Part shown: piece after piece, positions 5,339 through 10,741 of the stretch
Position numbering within the stretch: the stretch's first letter is position 1
Layout: every line of letters begins with the position of its first letter
Source: Bryobacterales bacterium
Lineage (GTDB): Bacteria > Acidobacteriota > Terriglobia > Bryobacterales > Bryobacteraceae
Direction: 5' to 3'
NCBI GenBank assembly: GCA_003487005.1
Contig: DNFG01000480.1
Location: 1 to 10,741 of the forward strand
DNA length: 10,741 bases
Position numbers and translations under genes: made by a program
The notes under the pieces: model-generated
The model's database searches: none
What the model saw: the letters and a program-made list of their open reading frames with translations, nothing else
What the model was told of the DNA's origin: nothing

Positions 5339-6924
5339 CTAGAACCGGAGGTTCAGCGAGAACTGCCAGGAACGGGGCGGTTCCTGGGCGGTGACGAGGC
5401 CGAAGGCCGAACTGACGGGGTCGGTATTCGGATTGCGGAGGACGACTTCGTTGCGGGCATTGAAGGTGTCCGCGCGGAAGATCATCTTCATCTTCTCGGT
5501 GATCTGGAAGGTCTTGTTGGCCGAGAGGTCGAGGCGGCGCTGGGAATCGGCGCGGATGTTGGAGTAGCGCAGGGGGGCGGTGCGCACGTTGGAGGCGAGC
5601 ACCTGCTGTGAACTCCGGTTGAAGACCGAGGTATTGAACCACTTGTCGGTGTTCCGCTGGTCGGTGGGCAGGCGTATGGTGGACGAGTCGCCGATGAACA
5701 GCGCCTGGCCGAAGCCGAGGGGGGCGCCGCTCTGGTACTGCCAGACGCCGCTGATCTGCCAGCCGCCAAGGAAGAGGTTGACAGGGCCCGGCATGTTGGC
5801 GCCGAAGCGGCGGCCCTTGCCGAACGGCAGTTCATAGATGCCGCTGGAGGTGAGACGGTGCGCGCGGTCGATGCCGGAGAGGGTTTCGTAGGGCATGGGG
5901 TCGACCGAGTTCAGGAACGAAACCGCTTCCATGGCCTTGGACCAGGTGTAGGCAGCCTGGAGGGTGTAGCCCTTCGAGAAGCGCTTTTCGAGGCGGGTCT
6001 GGAGCGAGTGGTACCAGGAGTAGCCCACGGGATCCTGGAAGTTGACGTTCGAAAAGTGCGGGTAGCGTTGGAGCAGGGCTCCGCGGCTGATATTCCGGCC
6101 GGTGAAGTTCGGATGCAGCCCGAAGTAGGGGCTGGTGAAGTTCTGGCTGAGGAAGTTGATGGTGGCCTGGTCGCGGACGGGCGATGTGCTGAGGTATTCC
6201 CGGGGGATGAAACTCATCTGTCGAGTGACGGGCAGGCGGGAGGCCCGGTTGCCGACGTAAGAGGCCTCGACCATGTAGCCCTGGGGCAGTTCCTGCTGGA
6301 AGCCGAACGACCAGCGCTGGGAGGGGGCCATTTTGCGGTCGGCGGGGAAGAACGTGGTGCCCTGGCCGAGGGTGGTGGCGAGACCTTCGGAAGCGCCGAG
6401 CACGGGCAGCAGGCCGGTGGGCAACGGATTCGAGAGGTCGGTGAGGAAGCTCACGCCATTGTTATCGGAGGCGATGATGGGCGTGGATCGGGTGAAGCCC
6501 GACAGGATCGAGTTGGTGCGCAGGATGCCGTTGGGCTGGTAGAAGATGCCGTAGCCGCCGCGGAAGACGGTCTTTTCGAACATCTGGTAGGCGAGGCCGA
6601 TGCGCGGGGACCAGGCGATGCCCTGGTCGAGCCAGTAATTGCGGGAGTTGCCGCCGACGCCGGCGAAAGTCACACCGCCTTTGACCTGGAAGGCCTCGAC
6701 GGGCAACTGAGGCATGGGCGCGCGGGCGTAATTGGCTTTGGCCGCGGCTTCGATGGGGTTTGATGCGCGTTCATCGAAGCCCGAAACAGACCGATTGTAG
6801 CGCTCGGTGATGGGCGATTCGTGCTCGGCGCGGAGGCCGAGGTTGAGGGTCAGCTTGCGGGTGACTTTCCAGTCGTCCTGAATGTAAAGGGCTGTATAGA
6901 TATCCTGCTCGGCATAAGTGGCGG
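5339..6924 (-). repeat. Segment duplicated at 9156-10741 (receptor 3' half)
   Basis: The 1586 bases here align with 9156-10741 at a constant offset of 3817 with no insertions or deletions. By my count about 35 of 527 encoded residues differ (roughly 93% identical). Similarity continues past the stop codon through the terminator hairpin and then stops. Confidence 0.9.
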
Positions 6925-8818
6925 TGCGGGCCATGGAGCCGCCGGGTATACCAGACAAGAGTGCGATGAATTCGGCGCCTACGGGTTGGACGGGCGAATT
7001 ATCGAAGGGGCCGCGGGCCCAGGCGCTGGAAAAGCTCAGATCGGGAGCCGTGTCCTGGGGGTAGCGGGCGCGGAATTCACGGAACATCATCCAGTCGAGC
7101 CCGAAGCGGACGTGGTGGTTGCCTCGCATCCAGGCCACGTTGGCAACGCCGTTGTGGCTGATGGAGGCGGTCTTGCCGTCACCGGATTCCCAAGGGGACA
7201 GGGTCTGAAGTGATCCGACCGCGGTGCGGGGAATCGTGGCGACGGATTTGTCGACGAGGCCGACGAGGCCGGGCGAGAAGCCGAGCGATGCGAGGTCAAA
7301 GCCGCTGCTGGTGCGCCTCTCCGGGAATTCCTGGGCGCTGATGCCGTAGCGGAGGTTGAGCACCATTGTTGACGAAATCATATGCACATCGTCCACGGCG
7401 ATGCCGCGATTGATCCGGTTCAGAATGACGCCGGTGACGTCGTCCCCAAAGCGGCGGTTCTTGTCTTCTTCCCAGAAGTCGCGGTGGATGCGGACGAACA
7501 TGCGGTTCTTCTCGCTGAAGGCATGGTCGAAGCGGCCGATCGTAGTCCAGTAGTCCTCCAGCGCGGGCGCCGACATGAAGAAATTGTTCCGTCCGTCGGC
7601 GGTGGCCGGCGCGTTCGGCAGAGGGTAAAGGGCGAGCAGGTTCTTGGCGACCGGATTGATGCGGCTCGCCGGGAAGATGTTGCCCGGCAACGGGGACCGG
7701 CTGAAGCGGCCGTTCGGCGCGGCCGTGATGGTGGCCGGATCGTACAACTGGTAGTTGGCGCCGATACGCAGAAGGCTGGACAGGTCGCCCTGCCGCCATT
7801 CGGCGCTGGGGACGGTGGAGATCATTGATCCACCGACGTTCGGATCGCCGAACTTGTTGGCTTCGTAAGTGAAGAACCAGAAGGTCTTGTTGGTTCCGTT
7901 ATAAACGCCCGGGAGGACGACGGGAGCACCACCGGCCACGCCGTAGCGGTTGTCACGGTAGATTGGCAGTTTTGTGAAGGTCGGCGACCGCTTCTGGTAG
8001 ATGGTTGGGGTATCGAAGGCCGAGTGCCGGAGCCACCACCAGGCCTGACCGTGGAACTCGTTGGTCCCGCCCTTGGTGCTCACGTTCACTGTCGCGCCGG
8101 AGGTGCGGCCGAGGGCGGCGTCAAACGATGAAGTCTGAACCTTGAACTCGGAAAGGGAGGCCTGGGGCGGCGAAAAGGCCACGCGGGGCGCCGTGCCGTC
8201 CGAATAGACGTTGGCGACACCGTCGATGGTGAAGGCGTTGCCGTTGTTGCCGCTGCCGTCGGTCGAAAACTGCGAGGGGGCGGCATTGAAGGGGGCCTTC
8301 CGGAGGCGCATATCGGTGCCGTTCACGGTGCCGGGGGCCAGATGGACGAGATCCATCGCGTTGCCGGCGAACAGGGGCAGTTCGACGATGCGGCGCTCGT
8401 CAATAATTTGACCGAGCGAGGCTTCGGCGGTTTGCAGCAGCGGCGATTCCGCCGTCACTTCCACCGATTCACTCACCTCGCCGACCGTCATCTGAATGTC
8501 GAGCGGAACGTTATCATTGACGCGGACCTGAATGTTCTTGCGTTCAAATTTGCGGAAGCCCGTGACTTCAGCGGTGACGGTGTAAAAGCCGGGGCTCAGG
8601 AAAGGAAGCACATAGTTTCCGGCATCGTTGGTGGTGACCGAGACCGCGACCCCAGTCGCGGCATTGACCGACCGGACTTCGGTCCCCGGAATCACGGCGC
8701 CGGTGGTGTCGAAAACACGGCCCACAATGTTCCCGCGGGCATCCTGGGACTGCGCCAGGATGGAGATCGCGGAAAGGAAAAGCAGGCAGACCCCAACGCC
8801 GATGGATTTGATCGACAT
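5339..8818 (-). CDS. TonB-dependent receptor-like outer-membrane protein with carboxypeptidase-regulatory-like N-terminal domain (copy 1, complete)
   Basis: This is a 1159-residue outer-membrane protein. In order: signal peptide (about 1-22, ending ISILA); a carboxypeptidase regulatory-like beta-sandwich at about 28-112 (GNIVGRVFDTTGAVIPGTEV to VPLDIQM); a plug at about 118-255 with LPLFAGN, FTIDGVAN and GATVNVSTKGGTNEFHG; then a long beta-barrel with barrel-typical strands such as YIQDDWKVTRKLTLNLGLR and WYHSLQTRLEKRFSKGYTLQ. It ends in SLNLRF, a terminal Phe as in proteins inserted by the BAM machinery. This is the Oar-like architecture abundant in Acidobacteriota, presumed to import large or polymer-derived substrates; the substrate is unknown and no SusD-like partner is in the window. 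The start is the ATG at 8818, with AAGGAG (8829-8834 complement) 10 nt upstream; a TTG ten codons earlier would precede the signal peptide awkwardly. Confidence 0.93.
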   Translation of the reverse strand: MSIKSIGVGVCLLFLSAISILAQSQDARGNIVGRVFDTTGAVIPGTEVRSVNAATGVAVSVTTNDAGNYVLPFLSPGFYTVTAEVTGFRKFERKNIQVRVNDNVPLDIQMTVGEVSESVEVTAESPLLQTAEASLGQIIDERRIVELPLFAGNAMDLVHLAPGTVNGTDMRLRKAPFNAAPSQFSTDGSGNNGNAFTIDGVANVYSDGTAPRVAFSPPQASLSEFKVQTSSFDAALGRTSGATVNVSTKGGTNEFHGQAWWWLRHSAFDTPTIYQKRSPTFTKLPIYRDNRYGVAGGAPVVLPGVYNGTNKTFWFFTYEANKFGDPNVGGSMISTVPSAEWRQGDLSSLLRIGANYQLYDPATITAAPNGRFSRSPLPGNIFPASRINPVAKNLLALYPLPNAPATADGRNNFFMSAPALEDYWTTIGRFDHAFSEKNRMFVRIHRDFWEEDKNRRFGDDVTGVILNRINRGIAVDDVHMISSTMVLNLRYGISAQEFPERRTSSGFDLASLGFSPGLVGLVDKSVATIPRTAVGSLQTLSPWESGDGKTASISHNGVANVAWMRGNHHVRFGLDWMMFREFRARYPQDTAPDLSFSSAWARGPFDNSPVQPVGAEFIALLSGIPGGSMARTATYAEQDIYTALYIQDDWKVTRKLTLNLGLRAEHESPITERYNRSVSGFDERASNPIEAAAKANYARAPMPQLPVEAFQVKGGVTFAGVGGNSRNYWLDQGIAWSPRIGLAYQMFEKTVFRGGYGIFYQPNGILRTNSILSGFTRSTPIIASDNNGVSFLTDLSNPLPTGLLPVLGASEGLATTLGQGTTFFPADRKMAPSQRWSFGFQQELPQGYMVEASYVGNRASRLPVTRQMSFIPREYLSTSPVRDQATINFLSQNFTSPYFGLHPNFTGRNISRGALLQRYPHFSNVNFQDPVGYSWYHSLQTRLEKRFSKGYTLQAAYTWSKAMEAVSFLNSVDPMPYETLSGIDRAHRLTSSGIYELPFGKGRRFGANMPGPVNLFLGGWQISGVWQYQSGAPLGFGQALFIGDSSTIRLPTDQRNTDKWFNTSVFNRSSQQVLASNVRTAPLRYSNIRADSQRRLDLSANKTFQITEKMKMIFRADTFNARNEVVLRNPNTDPVSSAFGLVTAQEPPRSWQFSLNLRF

Positions 8819-8872
8819 GGCAAAAAGACTCCTTCGTTTACTTTTCAAACTCCCGCCGGCACCCGAATTGAA

Positions 8873-8886
8873 TCCGAAGATTCGGA
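8873..8886. promoter_or_regulatory. Perfect 14-bp dyad in the leader of receptor copy 1, candidate operator
   Basis: TCCGAA-GA-TTCGGA is a perfect inverted repeat with a 2-bp centre. It lies between the proposed -10 element (8910-8915) and the start codon, about 24 bp downstream of the -10, where a repressor would block transcription. In RNA it could also fold as a 5-bp stem with a 4-nt loop. The regulator is unknown. Confidence 0.35.
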
Positions 8887-8909
8887 CCCGGAGGTCGACT
8901 GTTGCCGTT

Positions 8910-8918
8910 AATATATCA
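8910..8918 (-). promoter_or_regulatory. Extended -10 promoter candidate for receptor copy 1
   Basis: The minus strand reads TGATATATT, which fits an extended -10 (TGn plus TATAAT-like TATATT). No good -35 is seen 16-18 bp upstream, as can be the case for extended -10 promoters. It would give a leader of roughly 85 nt before the ATG at 8818. Confidence 0.35.
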
Positions 8919-8945
8919 TGCGGGCTTTAGTTTGATGCTGCGTTA

Positions 8946-9016
8946 GTGGCTATCTTTAGATGGTTTACAACAAAAGAGCAATCTTTTGGTAGAAGTGTGC
9001 GCTATGTGGCTATCTT
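8946..9016. repeat. Pair of 11-bp direct repeats 60 bp apart
   Basis: GTGGCTATCTT occurs at 8946-8956 and again at 9006-9016, upstream of the proposed promoter of receptor copy 1. The 60-bp period is close to six helical turns, which would put two bound regulators on nearly the same face. Chance or remnant duplication cannot be excluded. Confidence 0.3.
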
Positions 9017-9045
9017 CCGATTTATACTGAACAGGCGATTCAGAA

Positions 9046-9073
9046 GGGGAGGCGGGCGGGGAGAAGGGAAGGG
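9046..9073 (+). other. G-quadruplex motif
   Basis: Five runs of three or more G (9046-9049, 9054-9056, 9058-9061, 9066-9068, 9071-9073) are separated by 1-4 bases, meeting the usual G3+N1-7 quadruplex rule on the plus strand. It lies beyond the terminator of receptor copy 2 and upstream of the promoter region of copy 1. Confidence 0.45.
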
Positions 9074-9105
9074 AGGATCGAGAGGCAGGCGGCCAGGAAA
9101 GCGGA

Positions 9106-9134
9106 GGCGCGCAAGGGGGTTGCCCTTGCGCGCC
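9106..9134 (-). terminator. Hairpin terminator after receptor copy 2
   Basis: GGCGCGCAAGGG (9106-9117) pairs perfectly with CCCTTGCGCGCC (9123-9134) around a 5-nt loop, about 20 nt past the receptor stop. The minus-strand sequence that follows is pyrimidine-rich but has no proper T-run, so it may be a weak intrinsic terminator or an mRNA-end stabiliser. It is homologous to the hairpin at 5290-5318. Confidence 0.6.
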
Positions 9135-9155
9135 GGGGACTGCCAGGGACTTGGG

Positions 9156-10741
9156 CTAGAACCGGAGGTTCAGCGAGAACTGCCAGGAGCGCGGGGGTTC
9201 CTGAGCGGTGACCTGTCCGAAGGCCGAGCTGATGGGGTCGGTATTCGGGTTGCGGAGGACGACCTCGTTGCGGGCGTTGAAGGTATCCGCGCGGAAGATC
9301 ATCTTGATCTTCTCGGTGATCGCGAACGTCTTGTTGGCCGAGAGGTCGAGGCGGCGCTGAGAGTCAGCGCGGATGTTGGAGTAGCGCAGCGGGGCGGTGC
9401 GCACGTTGGAGGCAAGCACCTGCTGCGAGTTGCGGTTGAAGACCGAGGTATTGAACCACTTGTCGGTGTTCCGCTGATCGGTGGGCAGGGCGATGGTGGA
9501 GGAGTCGCCGATGAACAGCGCCTGGCCGAAGCCGAGGGGGGCGCCGCTCTGGTACTGCCAGACGCCGCTGACCTGCCAGCCGCCGAGGAAGAAGTTGATG
9601 GGGCCGGGCATGTTGGTGCCGTAGCGGCGGCCTTTGCCGAACGGAAGTTCGTAGATGCCGCTCGAGGTAAGGCGGTGAGCGCGGTCGATGTCGGCGAGAG
9701 TCTCATACGGCATATCGTCGACGGCGTTCAGGAACGTGTTGGCTGCCATGGCCTTGGACCAGGTGTAGGCGGCCTGGAGGGTATAGCCTTTGGAGAAGCG
9801 CTTTTCGAGGCGCGTCTGGAGCGAGTGGTACCAGGAGTAGCCCACGGGATCCTCGAAGTTGACATTCGAGAAGTGGGGGTAGCGCTGGAGGAGGGCGCCA
9901 CGCGAGATGTTGGCGCTGGTGAAGTTGGGATGGAGCCCGAAGTAGGGGCTGGTGAAGTTCTGGCTGAGGAAGTTGATGGTGGCATTATCCCGGACGGGCG
10001 AGGTGCTGAGGTACTCGCGCGGGATGAAGCTCATCTGGCGGGTGACGGGCAAGCGGGATGCGCGGTTGCCGACATAGGAGGCTTCGACCATATAGCCCTG
10101 CGGCATTTCCTGCTGGAAGCCGAAGGAGAAGCGCTGGGAGGGGGCCATCTTGCGGTCGGCGGGGAAGAAGGTGGTTCCCTGGCCGAGGGTGGTGGCGAGA
10201 CCTTCGGAAGCGCCGAGCACGGGCAGCAGACCGGTGGGCAGCGGGTCGGAGAGGTCGGTGAGGAAGTTCACGCCATTGTTGGTGGTAGCGATGATGGGCG
10301 TGGAGCGGGTGAAGCCCGAGAGGATCGAGTTGGTCCGCAGGATGCCATTGGGCTGGTAGAAGATGCCGTAGCCGCCGCGGAAGACGGTCTTCTCGAACAG
10401 CTGGTAGGCGAGGCCGATGCGTGGGGACCAGACGATACCCTGGTCGTTCCAGTAATTGCGGGAATTGCCGCCGACACCGGCGAAGGTGACGCCGCCCTTG
10501 ACCTGGAAGGCCTCGACGGGTAACTGGGGCATGGGGGAGGCGGCGTACCGGGCCTTGGCCGCGGCTTCGATCGGGTTCGAGGCGCGTTCATCGAAGCCCG
10601 AGACAGAGCGGTTGTAGCGCTCGGTGATGGGCGATTCGTGTTCAGCGCGAAGGCCGAGGTTGAGGGTCAGCTTGCGGGTGGCTTTCCAGTCGTCCTGGAT
10701 GTAGAGGGCCGTGTAGATGTCCTGTTCGGCGTAGGTGGCGG
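9156..10741 (-). CDS. TonB-dependent receptor-like outer-membrane protein (copy 2, 5' end outside window)
   Basis: The C-terminal 527 residues of a second Oar-like receptor are seen. The frame is open to the right edge, so signal peptide, regulatory-like domain and plug lie beyond the window. All visible sequence is beta-barrel, ending in QFSLNLRF exactly as in copy 1. Alignment to copy 1 has no gaps and about 35 substitutions. Several cluster: the stretch after TWSKAM reads AANTFLNAVDD here against EAVSFLNSVDP in copy 1, and NFTSAN replaces NFTGRN. Such changes may sit in surface loops and alter substrate or phage contacts. The internal ATG at 10532 is not the start, because the homology to copy 1 and the open frame continue upstream of it. 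Substrate is unknown; a TonB-dependent uptake role is inferred from the family. Confidence 0.92.
   Translation of the reverse strand, partial: ATYAEQDIYTALYIQDDWKATRKLTLNLGLRAEHESPITERYNRSVSGFDERASNPIEAAAKARYAASPMPQLPVEAFQVKGGVTFAGVGGNSRNYWNDQGIVWSPRIGLAYQLFEKTVFRGGYGIFYQPNGILRTNSILSGFTRSTPIIATTNNGVNFLTDLSDPLPTGLLPVLGASEGLATTLGQGTTFFPADRKMAPSQRFSFGFQQEMPQGYMVEASYVGNRASRLPVTRQMSFIPREYLSTSPVRDNATINFLSQNFTSPYFGLHPNFTSANISRGALLQRYPHFSNVNFEDPVGYSWYHSLQTRLEKRFSKGYTLQAAYTWSKAMAANTFLNAVDDMPYETLADIDRAHRLTSSGIYELPFGKGRRYGTNMPGPINFFLGGWQVSGVWQYQSGAPLGFGQALFIGDSSTIALPTDQRNTDKWFNTSVFNRNSQQVLASNVRTAPLRYSNIRADSQRRLDLSANKTFAITEKIKMIFRADTFNARNEVVLRNPNTDPISSAFGQVTAQEPPRSWQFSLNLRF

Larger units (their letters stand above)
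8849..9155. other. Intergenic region between the two receptor genes
   Basis: The left part (8849-9035) is AT-richer and carries the promoter and operator candidates for receptor copy 1. The right part (9041-9134) is a purine-rich tract with a G-quadruplex motif, followed by the terminator hairpin of receptor copy 2. I found no small ORF with a credible ribosome site and no RNA gene. Confidence 0.5.

Noticed and set aside
8946..10523. A 525-codon open frame on the plus strand
   Set aside because: It is antisense to receptor copy 2 and the same shadow appears over copy 1 (e.g. 5858-6763); its composition is repetitive Gly/Glu/Ala with no recognisable fold.
10532..10741. Receptor copy 2 as a truncated pseudogene starting at the ATG at 10532
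   Set aside because: The same frame continues to the window edge with uninterrupted similarity to copy 1, so the truncation is caused by the window, not the gene.
5339..10741. CRISPR array or mobile element as the cause of the long repeats
   Set aside because: The repeat is two paralogous coding genes plus terminators; no short regularly spaced repeats, transposase, or terminal inverted repeats are seen.

Overview
The window looks like chromosomal DNA from a high-GC Acidobacteriota genome, most likely of the Solibacter/Bryobacter type. The main reasons are two very large outer-membrane proteins of the 'carboxypeptidase-regulatory domain + plug + long barrel' (Oar-like) class that is greatly expanded in that phylum, plus a cbb3-type oxidase whose third subunit looks reduced. 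This placement is inferred from gene content, not from a marker gene.

Layout. (1) 1-2792, minus strand: a respiratory operon read ccoS > ccoN > ccoO > ccoP-like cytochrome c. All three junctions are 4-bp ATGA stop/start overlaps, and the last gene leaves the window at base 1. (2) 2793-3003: a divergent intergenic region with an imperfect 24-bp dyad. (3) 3004-4582, plus strand: a periplasmic di-haem cytochrome c peroxidase, followed 4 nt later by a small secreted haem protein with a Tll0287-like (DUF3365) domain. (4) 4583-5219, minus strand: a universal stress protein followed 24 nt later by a tiny single-span membrane protein too short for routine gene calling. Its stop is UGA, followed by an in-frame open tail containing a Cys and by a hairpin with the layout of a bacterial SECIS element, so it is a candidate selenoprotein. 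(5) 5339-8818, minus strand: a complete 1159-residue TonB-dependent-receptor-like protein. (6) 8819-9155: a regulatory and terminator region with an extended -10 candidate, a perfect dyad, a direct repeat and a G-quadruplex motif. (7) 9156-10741, minus strand: the C-terminal half of a second receptor, about 93% identical to the first over 527 residues without a single indel; its 5' end lies beyond the window.

How the genes fit together. The left half is a low-oxygen and peroxide respiration module. The cbb3 oxidase reduces O2 using electrons from periplasmic cytochrome c, CcoS helps mature it, and the divergently transcribed peroxidase uses the same electron pool to remove H2O2. The Tll0287-like protein is probably a redox or gas-sensing partner. 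A stress protein next to it is consistent with oxygen or energy stress physiology. The right half is an outer-membrane nutrient-uptake locus formed by tandem duplication, including duplicated terminators. The most unusual item is the putative small selenoprotein at 4554-4736. It can be tested, but nothing in the window proves it.
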